The translations under genes were made by a program, and so were the position numbers. Under the pieces are notes generated by a model. The model did no database searches. It worked only from the letters and a program-made list of their open reading frames with translations, and was not told the origin of the DNA. 64,000 nucleotides of DNA from assembly GCA_003112755.1 (NCBI GenBank), contig BFBT01000001.1:930001-994000 (forward strand). The letters run 5' to 3'. Positions 52,421-61,222 of this stretch are shown here, piece after piece. Source of the stretch: Lawsonibacter asaccharolyticus (GTDB lineage: Bacteria; Bacillota; Clostridia; Oscillospirales; Oscillospiraceae). Every line of letters starts with the position of its first letter. Positions within the stretch are counted from its first letter, which is position 1.

Positions 52421-53407
52421 ATGTGTGAGGAAGCTGTCTATGACGTTGTGGCCCTGGGCGAGCTGCTCATTGATTTTACCCCCGTGTCCACCGATGGGGC
52501 GGGCTGTCCCACGCTCAAGGCCAATCCCGGGGGCGCGCCGGGCAATCTTCTGGCCGCCCTGAGCAGATATGGCCGGCGCACCGCCTTTCTGGGCAAGGTG
52601 GGAGAGGATGCCTTCGGCCGCCTCCTTCTGGAGTCCCTGCGCCGGGCTGGAGTCCAGACCCGGGGCATCCGCCTCACCTCCTCCGCCTTCACCACTCTGG
52701 CCTTTGTCACCCTGGATGCCGCGGGGGACCGCTCCTTCAGCTTTGCACGCAAGCCGGGGGCGGACACCCAGCTCCGGTGGGAGGAGGTGGACCGCTCCCT
52801 CATCCAGCGCTGCCGTCTCTTCCACTTCGGCTCCCTCAGCCTCACCGACGAGCCCGCCCGATCCGCCACCCGGGCCGCGGTGGCCTACGCCCGGGAGCTG
52901 GGCCGGACCGTCACCTTTGATCCCAACCTGCGTCTCCCCCTCTGGCCCTCCCCTGCGGAGGCCCGGGCCCAGATCCTGTGGAGCCTGTGTCAGGCGGATG
53001 TGGTCAAGCTCAGCGATGAGGAGGTGGACTTCCTCTGGGGCTGCTCCCCCCAGGAGGGGGCCCGCCGCCTGCTGGAGGAGTGCGGCGTCTCCCTGGCCAT
53101 GGTCACCCTGGGTCCCCGGGGCTGCTACCTCCAGAACCGGAGGGGGAGCTGTGCCCTGACCGCCCCCCAGGTCTCCCCTGTGGATACCACCGGCGCGGGC
53201 GACATCTTCGGCGGGAGCGCCCTCCACCGCCTGCTGGACTTCCGCGTCCCCCCGGAGGAGCTGGACCGGGGCGGCCTGGAGGAGATCGCCCGCTTTGCCG
53301 TCACCGCCGCCAGCCTCTCCACTCAGCACCCCGGCGGCATCCCCAGCATCCCGGAGCTGGCCCAGGTGGTGGCCCGGATGGGAGAGCCCGCCCCCCTCTC
53401 CCTATGA
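52421..53407 (+). CDS. PfkB-family carbohydrate kinase (fructokinase-like)
   Basis: A 328-residue ribokinase-fold sugar kinase. The N-terminal signature is VVALGELLIDFTPV, with GGAPGNLLAALSRYGRRTAF (about residues 37-56). The C-terminal ATP/catalytic motif is PVDTTGAGDIFGGSALHRLL, with the base Asp in GAGD. It is closest in plan to fructokinases, but 2-keto-3-deoxygluconate or another sugar is possible. The ATG at 52421 follows GGAGGTG. A GntR gene with its own promoter follows. Confidence 0.88.
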   Translation: MCEEAVYDVVALGELLIDFTPVSTDGAGCPTLKANPGGAPGNLLAALSRYGRRTAFLGKVGEDAFGRLLLESLRRAGVQTRGIRLTSSAFTTLAFVTLDAAGDRSFSFARKPGADTQLRWEEVDRSLIQRCRLFHFGSLSLTDEPARSATRAAVAYARELGRTVTFDPNLRLPLWPSPAEARAQILWSLCQADVVKLSDEEVDFLWGCSPQEGARRLLEECGVSLAMVTLGPRGCYLQNRRGSCALTAPQVSPVDTTGAGDIFGGSALHRLLDFRVPPEELDRGGLEEIARFAVTAASLSTQHPGGIPSIPELAQVVARMGEPAPLSL

Positions 53408-53416
53408 ATCCCCCTC

Positions 53417-53445
53417 TTGTTCCCGCTCCCCTTCCATGTTATAAT
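53417..53445 (+). promoter_or_regulatory. Promoter of the GntR regulator gene
   Basis: TTGTTC, 17 bp, TATAAT, 30 bp before the TTG start. Confidence 0.65.
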
Positions 53446-53475
53446 CAGTCATTCCGTCTTGAAGGAGGTGGCCCT

Positions 53476-54105
53476 TTGCCCGTCAAAGAGAAAAAGACCA
53501 GCCGCGCAGAGTTCGCCTATGACACCCTGAAGCGCCGTATCCTGGACAATCAGCTCCCCCCCGGCGCCATGCTCAGCGAGGTGGCCCTGGCCCAGAAGCT
53601 GAACATGAGCCGCACCCCCATCCGGGAGGCCCTGAAGATGCTGATGCGGGACGACCTGGTGGAGATCCGGGACGGCGTGGGCACCTTCGTCAAATCTGCC
53701 ACCCAGAAGGACATCGAGGATGCCTACGCGGTGCGCCAGGCCCTGGAGGTGCTGGCCGCCCGGACCGCCATTGGCGCTTTCTCCTCAGAGGATCTGGACG
53801 CCCTGGAGGCCCGCTTCCGCTCCCTCCAGGTACGGCTGGAACAGGGGGAGACTGTTCGCGTGGAGGAGTTTGCCGACGCGGACTGGGCCCTCCACGACCA
53901 GATCCTGCAAAAGAGCGGCAACCGCTATGCCCAGAAGGCCACCAACGACCTGCGGGCCGTGCTACGCCGGTATCAGTACCTGTCGGTCCGCCTGCTCTCC
54001 CGGGTGGAGGAGAGCCTTACGGAGCACCTGGCCATCCTGGACTGCATCCGCCGCCGGGATCTGGCGCGGCTGACAGAGCTGCTGGAGAACCACATTCAAT
54101 ATTGA
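53476..54105 (+). CDS. GntR-family regulator with FCD-like domain
   Basis: A 209-residue regulator beginning at TTG 53476, five bases after AAGGAGGTG; longer frames upstream run through the kinase gene. The winged helix (residues 8-75) contains AYDTLKRRILDNQLPPGAML, KLNMSRTPIREALKMLMRDD and RDGVGTFV. The helical ligand domain covers the rest (VRQALEVLAARTAIGAFSSE; ADWALHDQILQKSGNRYAQK; EHLAILDCIRRRDL). It probably controls the downstream aminotransferase gene, whose promoter contains a GntR-type palindrome. Confidence 0.87.
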   Translation: MPVKEKKTSRAEFAYDTLKRRILDNQLPPGAMLSEVALAQKLNMSRTPIREALKMLMRDDLVEIRDGVGTFVKSATQKDIEDAYAVRQALEVLAARTAIGAFSSEDLDALEARFRSLQVRLEQGETVRVEEFADADWALHDQILQKSGNRYAQKATNDLRAVLRRYQYLSVRLLSRVEESLTEHLAILDCIRRRDLARLTELLENHIQY

Positions 54106-54109
54106 TTTG

Positions 54110-54141
54110 GAGATCCCCCGACACTGCCGGGGGATCTCTTA
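54110..54141 (+). terminator. Terminator after the GntR gene
   Basis: GAGATCCCCCG pairs with CGGGGGATCTC around a 7-nt loop, followed by TTATTG. Confidence 0.75.
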
Positions 54142-54186
54142 TTGTATGCATCTTTTAATTTTCTTTTTTAATTTAGACTTTTTCTA

Positions 54187-54215
54187 TTGACTAAGATGTA
54201 TACATCTCTTATACT
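54187..54215 (+). promoter_or_regulatory. Aminotransferase promoter with a palindromic operator in its spacer
   Basis: TTGACT (54187-54192), 17 bp, TATACT (54210-54215). The spacer contains AGATGTATACATCT (54194-54207), a perfect 14-bp palindrome of the GTATAC type bound by many GntR/FCD repressors. A related half-site, TTGTATGCATC, lies 50 bp upstream. Confidence 0.82.
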
Positions 54216-54248
54216 CAGAGCACAACGATCCAGAAGGAGGCCACCCAC

Positions 54249-55571
54249 ATGACTGTCCATACGGAAAATGAAGCTCTGTTCCAGCGCGCCAGCCGCTGTC
54301 TGGCCGGCGGTGTCCTGTCCAATTTCAAGAAGGCCAAAGGCGTCGCTCCGGTCTATGTCAAAAGCGCCGAGGGCTGCCGCATGACCGACTATGACGGCAA
54401 TGTGTACTACGACTTCTCCCTCTCCGCCGGGCCCGCCATTCTGGGCCACAGCAACGAGGGGCTGCGCCGGGCCCTCAGGGAGCAGCTGGACCAGGCCTAC
54501 ACGAACCGGGACTGTCTGGCGGCCATCGAAGCCGCGGAAAAGATCCAGCAGGTGGTCCCCTGCGCCGAGCTGGTCCGCTTCGCCGTCTCCGGCGTGGACG
54601 CAGTCTTCAACGCCATCCGGGTGGCCCGGGCTTATACAGGACGCCCCCTGTATGTAAAGTTCAAGGGGCAGTACAACGGGGGCATGGACTTCGTTCTGGG
54701 CGGCCGCACCGACCGCGGCGATCTCCAGGCCCGGGACGGCGTGGACCCGGATGACTTCTACTCCGCCATGTGCTACACCGAGGGCCGCGCCCCCCACGCC
54801 CTGGATGACTGCCTCCTGGCAGAATACAACGATCTGGAGGGGCTGGCCGCCCTGTTCCAGGAGCAGGGGGATCAGATCGCCTGCGTCATCATGGAGCCCG
54901 TGACCCTGAATATGACCGGCTGCATGCCTGAGCCCGGCTTTCTGGAGGGACTGCGGGAGCTGTGTACCCGGTATGGCGTGCTGATGGTCTTTGACGAGAC
55001 CCTCACCGGCTTCCGCCTGGCGCTGGGAGGCGCCCAGGAGTACTTCGGCGTCACCCCCGACCTGTGCACCTTTGCCAAGGCCATCGGCGGCGGCTTCCCT
55101 GTGGCCGCCTTCGCCGGCCGGCGGGAGGTCATGCAGGTCATCGAGGACAACCGCGTCCTGGCCGTGGGCACCTACAATGGCCATCCCCTGGCCGCCGCGG
55201 CTGTGCTGGAGACTATCCGGCAGCTGGAGGCCAACGACGGAGAGGCGTTCCGCCTGATCCGCCGGTACACCCAGATGGCCAAGGATGGCATGGAGGCTCT
55301 GGCCAGAAAGCACGGCGTGGACATGATTGTCCAGGGGATGCCGGGGGCGCTCTTTCCCGTGTTCACCAAGAAGGAGAAGATCATCAACCACCGGGACGCC
55401 CTGGCCAACGCCAGCTTCCCCAAGCACAGCCGCTTTATGGCCCTGCTGAAGGACCGCGGCATCCTGCACAACAGCCGCCTCTGCTTCTCCCCCGCCCACA
55501 CAGAGGAGGACATCCAGTACCTCCTCTCCGCCGTGGATGAGGCCCTGGCCGTCATGGCCCAGGAGGCGTGA
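54249..55571 (+). CDS. Class III (HemL-like) PLP-dependent aminotransferase
   Basis: A 440-residue fold-type I aminotransferase of the glutamate-1-semialdehyde aminomutase-like group. Visible are GCRMTDYDGNVYYDFSLSAG, VSGVDAVFNAIRVARAYTGR, MVFDETLTGFRLALGGAQEY with the cofactor Asp, and TFAKAIGGGFPVAAFAGRRE with the Schiff-base Lys. It lacks the SPVR segment typical of true HemL near the N-terminus (GGVLSNFKKA instead), and no heme genes are nearby, so the substrate is probably another amino acid or amine. The promoter is likely repressed by the adjacent GntR protein. Confidence 0.83.
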   Translation: MTVHTENEALFQRASRCLAGGVLSNFKKAKGVAPVYVKSAEGCRMTDYDGNVYYDFSLSAGPAILGHSNEGLRRALREQLDQAYTNRDCLAAIEAAEKIQQVVPCAELVRFAVSGVDAVFNAIRVARAYTGRPLYVKFKGQYNGGMDFVLGGRTDRGDLQARDGVDPDDFYSAMCYTEGRAPHALDDCLLAEYNDLEGLAALFQEQGDQIACVIMEPVTLNMTGCMPEPGFLEGLRELCTRYGVLMVFDETLTGFRLALGGAQEYFGVTPDLCTFAKAIGGGFPVAAFAGRREVMQVIEDNRVLAVGTYNGHPLAAAAVLETIRQLEANDGEAFRLIRRYTQMAKDGMEALARKHGVDMIVQGMPGALFPVFTKKEKIINHRDALANASFPKHSRFMALLKDRGILHNSRLCFSPAHTEEDIQYLLSAVDEALAVMAQEA

Positions 55572-55587
55572 ACCGCCGTGATTCATT

Positions 55588-55628
55588 AAAACAGGTCCTG
55601 CGCTCCTCTGAGCGCAGGACCTGTTTTT
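55588..55628 (+). terminator. Terminator of the aminotransferase gene
   Basis: AAACAGGTCCTGCGCT pairs perfectly with AGCGCAGGACCTGTTT, followed by TTT; the A-run makes it usable from both sides. Confidence 0.92.
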
Positions 55629-55648
55629 CCTGATGATGGGACCGGGTC

Positions 55649-57022
55649 TCACGCCTGGGGTGTGCCCTCCCCCTCCTGCCGGTCCTGGGCTCTCTCCTGC
55701 CGCAGCACTGCGATCAAAAACCAGACTGCCAGAGCGGCGGTCAGCACTCCGGCCGCCGGCGCCGTCAGCCACACGCCGTCCAGCCCCAGCGCGGCTGGCA
55801 GCACCGCCAGACAGGCCAGCGGAAAGGCCAGCGTCTTGCTGAAGGCCAGGATCAGGGAGCGTCCCGGCCGGTTCAATGCGGTGAAGAAGGAGCTCAGACA
55901 GGTCCCTGCCCAGCCCAGCAGATAAGACAGGGAGAACAGCCTCATGGCCCGCAAGCTCATCTCCAGCAGGGCGGGGTCATCCCCCTGGATAAAGAGAGGG
56001 ATGACATACTTTCCCCCCAGCTGCATCCACAGCAAAGCCGCCAGCGACACCGCCGCGCCTGTCAAAAGCACCCTCTTTTCCAGGGCCAGCATCCTGTCCC
56101 GGCGCCGGGCACCGTAGTTGTAGCTGATGGCGGGCTGAATGGAATCTGCCATACCAAACAGCAGAGAGCCCACGATGCTGTCCACATACATCACGATAGA
56201 GAAAGCCGCCACCGCCATAGACCCGGACAGCCTCAGCAGTACGCTGTTGAGAATGACCATCATCACAGATCCCGCAATACTGGAAAAGAACTCCGAGCTG
56301 CCATTGGCCAAAATATTCCCCAGCTGACGGGCAGAGATGGTCCCCCGAACAAAACGCAGAGGGAGACGGCCCATCCCAAAGGGCAGGAAGCCCAGTACTG
56401 TACCCAGGGCAATGCTCAGACAGGAGGCCGCCGCTGCCGCGGCCACCCCCCAGCGGAAAACTACCAAAAATAGAAAATCCAGCACGATGTTCAACAGTGC
56501 TGTAACCACATTGAGTATCATGCTGTACCGCACCCGGCCGCAGATGCGCAGATAGTTGTCCACTGCAAAGAATACCATAATGACGGGCGCGAATACGGCA
56601 TATACCTGCATATACTCCGCCCCCATGGCGGTGACCTCCGCCTCCGCCCCCATCAGGGACACCATCGGTCCGGCCAGGAAAAAGCCGCCCAGCCCGATGA
56701 CGCAGGACAGCGCCACGATCAGCCCGGTGCAGAAGCTGAAGATCCGGTTGGCCGCCCTCTCATTTTTTTCCCCAAGGCGGATAGAGATCTGAACGGAGGA
56801 CCCCACCGCCACCAGGTCCACCAGTGCGAAACTCATCATGATCAGCGGCATCACCAGATTGACCGCCGCCAGAGCGTTGGGGCCCACATAGCGCCCCACA
56901 AAGATGCCGTCCGCCACTGTGTACAGGGAGAGCATCGCCATGCTTATCATGCTGGGCAAGGCGCACCGGAAAAACAGCCGAGTGGGCGGAAGGCTCTCAA
57001 ATAATTTTTCATGCTGTGTCAT
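55649..57022 (-). CDS. MATE-family efflux transporter, MarR-controlled
   Basis: A 457-residue polytopic protein with 12 predicted membrane segments and MATE features (ALPSMISMAMLSLYTVADGI; FVGRYVGPNALAAVNLVMPL; SVQISIRLGEKNERAANRIF; a second half with MADSIQPAISYNYGARRRDR). It probably exports toxic compounds. It starts 1 bp after the MarR stop, so both come from one operator-controlled promoter. The last 15 residues are charged and disordered. Confidence 0.92.
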   Translation of the reverse strand: MTQHEKLFESLPPTRLFFRCALPSMISMAMLSLYTVADGIFVGRYVGPNALAAVNLVMPLIMMSFALVDLVAVGSSVQISIRLGEKNERAANRIFSFCTGLIVALSCVIGLGGFFLAGPMVSLMGAEAEVTAMGAEYMQVYAVFAPVIMVFFAVDNYLRICGRVRYSMILNVVTALLNIVLDFLFLVVFRWGVAAAAAASCLSIALGTVLGFLPFGMGRLPLRFVRGTISARQLGNILANGSSEFFSSIAGSVMMVILNSVLLRLSGSMAVAAFSIVMYVDSIVGSLLFGMADSIQPAISYNYGARRRDRMLALEKRVLLTGAAVSLAALLWMQLGGKYVIPLFIQGDDPALLEMSLRAMRLFSLSYLLGWAGTCLSSFFTALNRPGRSLILAFSKTLAFPLACLAVLPAALGLDGVWLTAPAAGVLTAALAVWFLIAVLRQERAQDRQEGEGTPQA

Positions 57023-57023
57023 T

Positions 57024-57458
57024 TTAAAAATCCTTTATATATTCCGAAGTAAACGTATTCAAAATGGAACAGAACACCGCGATCTGTTCCGGTGTGAAGC
57101 TCCTTTCCACCAGCCGGATCGCCCGCTCAAACGGGCCCTCATAGGCTCGGAGCGACTGTGTCATCTGCGGAGATACGTCCAACTGGATCACCCTCCGGTC
57201 GGTCTCGCTGCGGGTCTTGGTCACCATCCCCAGCCGCTCCAGCTCGTTGACCTTGATGGTCACCGCCGACTTTGTGATGTGCAGAGTATTGGCCAGGGTG
57301 CTCACCGTACACTCCCCCTGGGCCCGCTGGTAGGAGATCACATCCAGATACATGATGCTATTATAAGACAGCTCTCCGCCGCCGGTGCGGCTGATCTGCC
57401 TCAGATCACTGACCGTTACATCGTAGTAATACCGGTTCAGACTATCCCGCAGGTCCAT
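57024..57458 (-). CDS. MarR-family repressor of the MATE gene
   Basis: A 144-residue winged-helix regulator (LSYNSIMYLDVISYQRAQGE; VSTLANTLHITKSAVTIKVN as recognition region; MVTKTRSETDRRVIQLDVSP as wing). First gene of a two-gene operon with a MATE transporter. A 28-bp near-perfect palindrome just downstream of the -10 box is the likely autoregulatory operator. The start at 57458 is the first ATG after that operator. Confidence 0.9.
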   Translation of the reverse strand: MDLRDSLNRYYYDVTVSDLRQISRTGGGELSYNSIMYLDVISYQRAQGECTVSTLANTLHITKSAVTIKVNELERLGMVTKTRSETDRRVIQLDVSPQMTQSLRAYEGPFERAIRLVERSFTPEQIAVFCSILNTFTSEYIKDF

Positions 57459-57475
57459 CCGTTCCCCTCATTTCA

Positions 57476-57534
57476 TTAAGCGAATTTATATAAATTTGCT
57501 TAACTAATATAGCAGAAGATCCTTTCTCTGTCAA
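57476..57534 (-). promoter_or_regulatory. MarR-MATE promoter and operator
   Basis: On the minus strand, TTGACA (57529-57534), 17 bp, TATATT (57506-57511). Directly downstream, at 57476-57503, TTAAGCAAATTTAT pairs with its complement with one mismatch, forming a 28-bp palindrome over the transcription start. Confidence 0.88.
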
Positions 57535-57611
57535 CCCCGTCCGCACGATTTTCTCCCCGCGGCAGCCCTCATTTGGATAGAGGCGCCGCCCTCAGATGCG
57601 GGTCTCCATCC

Positions 57612-57980
57612 TCAAAGGATCTTCCACACCAGGGCCCGCCCCAGCAGCACCCCCGCCAGGCACAGACCCACGCTGGCCAGGATGTACCCGCCCCCGGCGG
57701 CCCATCTCCCCTGCTCCAGCAGCTCCACCGTCTCCAGTGAAAAAGTGGAAAAGGTGGTAAAACCACCGCAAAGTCCGGTCTTCAAAAACAGAACTGCACT
57801 TTTGGACATGGGCAGCTGTCCCGCCGCCTGGGCCACGGCGCCGATGACCACCGCCCCCAGAAAATTGGTGAGCAGGGTCATCACCGGAAAGGACCATGGG
57901 GCGGCAATCAGGCTGAGCAGATACCTCCCCACGGCGCCCAGGCCGCCCCCCAGGGCCACGAACAAACAGTTGGACCACAT
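57612..57980 (-). CDS. crcB: Fluoride channel (Fluc/CrcB)
   Basis: A 122-residue protein with four membrane helices and CrcB signatures: FVALGGGLGAVGRYLLSL near the start, LLTNFLGAVVIGAVAQAA with the conserved Asn, and KTGLCGGFTTFSTFSLETVE with the Phe/Thr fluoride track. It exports fluoride as a dual-topology dimer. Only one copy is seen, consistent with a homodimer. It lies 3 bp after a DUF4177 gene. I looked for a fluoride riboswitch upstream and did not see one. Confidence 0.92.
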   Translation of the reverse strand: MWSNCLFVALGGGLGAVGRYLLSLIAAPWSFPVMTLLTNFLGAVVIGAVAQAAGQLPMSKSAVLFLKTGLCGGFTTFSTFSLETVELLEQGRWAAGGGYILASVGLCLAGVLLGRALVWKIL

Positions 57981-57983
57981 GGC

Positions 57984-58178
57984 TCAGGGCTCCTCCCGTT
58001 CAAAGATCAGGTCCACTTCCTTGGTGCCGCCCTCCCCGGAAAACATGGTGGGCAGATATCCCACGTAACGCCAACCCTTGGCCGCGTACTCGTCTATGAT
58101 CTCCCGGTGCTCACAGGCGCTGTTGTCCATCCAGAAGCCGCCCCCGGTGCGATAGGTCACATATTCATATCGGTACAT
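57984..58178 (-). CDS. DUF4177 small protein
   Basis: A 64-residue protein (YRYEYVTYRTGGGFWMDNSA, then EHREIIDEYAAKGWRYVGYL) with the DUF4177 pattern: an aromatic N-terminal strand, an Ile-Ile-Asp-Glu helix and a GWRYVGYLP strand. Function unknown. Of two nearby ATGs, the one at 58178 is correctly spaced from AAAGGAAGG. It is co-transcribed with crcB. Confidence 0.78.
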   Translation of the reverse strand: MYRYEYVTYRTGGGFWMDNSACEHREIIDEYAAKGWRYVGYLPTMFSGEGGTKEVDLIFEREEP

Positions 58179-58274
58179 GTCCATCCTTCCTTTCTCAAAG
58201 ATGCTTTCCCGTTCCGGTACCCGGAGGCGGGGCCGGAGCCAGTTTCTCCCCCCGGCGTCTGCTTTCAGTATAGC

Positions 58275-58308
58275 ACAAAAATGGGGCGGGCCAACGGCCC
58301 GCCCCATT
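58275..58308 (-). terminator. Terminator of metG
   Basis: On the minus strand, AATGGGGCGGGCC pairs with GGCCCGCCCCATT and ends in TTTTGTGC. Confidence 0.88.
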
Positions 58309-58349
58309 AAAATGACGCAGATCTTTTTCGATCTGTCCCACAGTCCCGT

Positions 58350-60320
58350 TCAGCACATCTTGGCCCCAGCGGGGATCTTGTCGTCGATCATCAGCAGGTT
58401 GAGCTGCTCCTCGCCCTTCTCGGTGTGGACGGCGGAGATCAGCATACCGTTGGACTCCAGTCCCATCATCTTCCGGGGGGGCAGGTTGACGATGGCGACC
58501 AGGGTCTTGCCCACCAGTTCCTCGGGCTTGTACCACATCGCGATGCCGGAGAGGATCTGCCGGTCGGTGCCGGTGCCGTCGTCCAGGGTGAAGCGCAGCA
58601 GCTTGTTGGACTTCTTCACTGTTTCGCAGGCCTTGACTTTAACGGCCCGGAAATCGCTCTTGCAAAAGGTGTCAAAATCCACCTTCTCTGTGAGCTGAGG
58701 CTCCACCTCCAAATCGGGCAGAGCTGCCTTCTTGGCGGCCGCCGCAGCCTCCTCCAGCTCGGAAAGGGCCTTTTCTGCGTCGATGCGGGGGAACAGGTTC
58801 TCGCCCCGGGAGACAGTGACAGTGTGAGACAGGGCCCCATAGCCGGCGGCGCTCTCCCAGGTAGAGCAGGTCTCGCAGGCGCCGATCTGCCGGAGCACCT
58901 CGGCAGCAGACTGGGGGATAAAGGGGGTGAGCAGGATAGCGGAGACCCGCAGCACCTCCAGCAGGTTGTACATCACCCGGGCCAGCCGGGCGCCGTTGGC
59001 CTCCATGTCCTTGGCCAGGGTCCAGGGGGTGTTCTCGTCGATATACTTGTTGGCCCGGCCGATCACCTTGAAGATCTCCGCCAGGGCGTTCTGGAAGGCG
59101 TAGTGCTCCATCTGCTCTTCATACCTGGTGCGCAGGGAGGAGATCAGCTCCACCAGCTCCCCATCCTTCTCCTCGTCCGCCGCCTGCTCCTCAGGCAGGG
59201 TGCCGCCGAAATACTTGCCCACCATGGACACGGTGCGTGAGAGGAGATTGCCCAGGTCGTTGGCCAGGTCCGTGTTGATGGTCTGGATCAGCAGCTCGTT
59301 GGAGAAGTTGCCGTCAGAGCCGAAGGGGAAGGTGCGCATCAGGAAGAAGCGCAGGGCATCCACTCCGAACTTCTCCGCCAGGATATAGGGATCTACCACG
59401 TTGCCCTTGGACTTGGACATCTTTCCTCCGTCCAGCAGCAGCCAGCCGTGGCCGAACACCTTCTTGGGCAGGGGCATCTCCATGCTCATCAGCATGGCGG
59501 GCCAGATGATGGAGTGGAACCGGACGATCTCCTTGCCCACAAAGTGGACGTCCGCGGGCCAGAACTTCTCATAGTCGTCATACCGGTCGTTGAGGAAGCC
59601 CAGGGCGGTGGTGTAGTTGAACAGGGCGTCCACCCATACATAGACCACGTGGCCCGGGTCAAAGTCCACTGGCACGCCCCAGGTGAAGGAGGTGCGGCTG
59701 ACGCACAGGTCCTCCAGGCCGGGCTTGATGAAGTTGTTCACCATCTCATTCACCCGGCTGCGGGGCTCCAAAAAGTCGGTGTCCTCCAGCAGATGCTGTA
59801 CCCGGTCGGCGTACTTGGACAGGCGGAAGAAGTAGGCCTCCTCCTCCGCGTCCACCACATCCCGGCCGCAGTCAGGGCACTTGCCGTCCACCAGCTGGCT
59901 CTCGGTCCAGAAGGACTCGCAGGGCTTGCAGTATTTCCCTACATACTTGCCCTTGTAGATGTCCCCCTTCTCATACATCTTCTTAAATATCTTCTGGATG
60001 GCGGACACGTGGTAGTCATCGGTGGTGCGGATGAACCGGTCGTTGCTGATGTTCATCAGCTTCCACAGATCCAGCACGCCCCGCTCCCCCTCCACGATGC
60101 GGTCCACATACTCCTTGGGGGTGACGCCGGCCTCCTTGGCCTTGTCCTCGATCTTCTGGCCGTGCTCGTCGGTGCCCGTCAGGAACATGACCTCACAGCC
60201 GGTGAGACGCTTATACCGGGCCATAGCGTCGGTGGCCACGGTGCAGTAGGTGTGGCCGATGTGCAGCTTGTCGCTGGGATAGTAGATAGGGGTGGTGATA
60301 TAAAATCTCTTGCGTTCCAT
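58350..60320 (-). CDS. metG: Methionyl-tRNA synthetase with C-terminal tRNA-binding domain
   Basis: A 656-residue class I synthetase. The HIGH motif appears in PIYYPSDKLHIGHTYCTVAT (about residues 10-29), a zinc-binding CKPC/CPDC pair near residues 125-145, and KMSKSKGNVVDPYILAEKFG near 300. The C-terminal EMAP/Trbp111-like OB domain (about 545-656: FDTFCKSDFRAVKVKACETV; LPPRKMMGLESNGMLISAV) binds tRNA. It charges tRNA-Met for initiation and elongation. The ATG at 60320 follows GGGAGGAC, 2 bp after the stop of an upstream membrane-protein gene. Confidence 0.97.
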   Translation of the reverse strand: MERKRFYITTPIYYPSDKLHIGHTYCTVATDAMARYKRLTGCEVMFLTGTDEHGQKIEDKAKEAGVTPKEYVDRIVEGERGVLDLWKLMNISNDRFIRTTDDYHVSAIQKIFKKMYEKGDIYKGKYVGKYCKPCESFWTESQLVDGKCPDCGRDVVDAEEEAYFFRLSKYADRVQHLLEDTDFLEPRSRVNEMVNNFIKPGLEDLCVSRTSFTWGVPVDFDPGHVVYVWVDALFNYTTALGFLNDRYDDYEKFWPADVHFVGKEIVRFHSIIWPAMLMSMEMPLPKKVFGHGWLLLDGGKMSKSKGNVVDPYILAEKFGVDALRFFLMRTFPFGSDGNFSNELLIQTINTDLANDLGNLLSRTVSMVGKYFGGTLPEEQAADEEKDGELVELISSLRTRYEEQMEHYAFQNALAEIFKVIGRANKYIDENTPWTLAKDMEANGARLARVMYNLLEVLRVSAILLTPFIPQSAAEVLRQIGACETCSTWESAAGYGALSHTVTVSRGENLFPRIDAEKALSELEEAAAAAKKAALPDLEVEPQLTEKVDFDTFCKSDFRAVKVKACETVKKSNKLLRFTLDDGTGTDRQILSGIAMWYKPEELVGKTLVAIVNLPPRKMMGLESNGMLISAVHTEKGEEQLNLLMIDDKIPAGAKMC

Positions 60321-60322
60321 AT

Positions 60323-61222
60323 TCAGTCGTCCTCCCGATGATGATTCTCGACCCCGGCTCCTCCCGGGGCATTGTCCCCTTCTGCCCGTTCCAATGCCCC
60401 GCTGGGCATTCGATCCTCCAGCAGGCACTCCGGCCAAGCCGGGCCGAAGCAGGTGCGCAGCAGCGCCCAGCTCTGGGCCAGCAGGACCAGCACCGCAGCA
60501 GCGGTCAGCGCGGTAAAGAAGAGGGACTGTCCGTTGGCCAGCGCCTCCAGGTTCAGAACGATCCCCATCAGGGAAAAAAACAGGCACAGCCTGGGCCTGG
60601 GGTGGCGGAAAGCGAAGGAGGCGGCGAAGTACAGCGCCAGCACCGCACACACCACCGCCAGGATCATATCTGCGAACCGCAGCACCACCGGGTCCCGGGA
60701 GTACTCCTGATAGATCCCTACCAGCCAGGGCAGGGCGGCGTAGCCGGGCAGGGTGGTCAGGCCGGGATAACAGGCGGGCAGGCCTCCCCGGTAATGGCCC
60801 CGCCCCAGGATCATCAGCGCTGCAGCGGAGGGGATGCACAATACGGCAGCCAGCAGCTCCATCACGGGCAGTCCCTGGCCCAGTCCGTCCCGCCACAGCT
60901 GAAACGCCCGGAAAAAGCCCAGGGTGCCCAGCGCCGCGGCGGCCAGCAGGAGCAGGCTCCCCGCCGTCACCAGGGTCATATACAGGGAGCTGGGACAGCG
61001 GAAGGCTGCGGGATAGTCCTCCGGCTTCCCTCCCCCCTGGATCAGGACCAGGAACAGCAGCGCCAGCAGGGCCAGCACACCGATCAGCACCGGCGTGGCC
61101 GGGACGGAGCGGAACAGTTCGGTCTCTGGGTCCAGCGCGGCGGCCAGCTGCCAGCGGCGCAGGGCGAGGCAGGCGCCGCCCCCCGCCAGGGCCAGCACGG
61201 GCAAAGCGATATCTTTTCTCAT
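60323..61222 (-). CDS. Polytopic membrane protein of unknown function upstream of metG
   Basis: A 299-residue protein with about seven or eight membrane segments (LPVLALAGGGACLALRRW; VLIGVLALLALLFLVLIQGG; LVTAGSLLLLAAAALGTLGF; ILAVVCAVLALYFAASFAFR) and an acidic C-terminal tail of about 50 residues. No family is recognised. The ATG at 61222 has TAGGAGTG; the frame upstream has no better start. It ends 2 bp before metG, so metG is probably co-transcribed with it. Confidence 0.7.
   Translation of the reverse strand: MRKDIALPVLALAGGGACLALRRWQLAAALDPETELFRSVPATPVLIGVLALLALLFLVLIQGGGKPEDYPAAFRCPSSLYMTLVTAGSLLLLAAAALGTLGFFRAFQLWRDGLGQGLPVMELLAAVLCIPSAAALMILGRGHYRGGLPACYPGLTTLPGYAALPWLVGIYQEYSRDPVVLRFADMILAVVCAVLALYFAASFAFRHPRPRLCLFFSLMGIVLNLEALANGQSLFFTALTAAAVLVLLAQSWALLRTCFGPAWPECLLEDRMPSGALERAEGDNAPGGAGVENHHREDD

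Noticed and set aside
57981..58350. Fluoride riboswitch upstream of crcB
   Set aside because: I looked for the pseudoknotted fluoride aptamer on the minus strand before the DUF4177-crcB pair and found no matching core; a covariance search would settle it.
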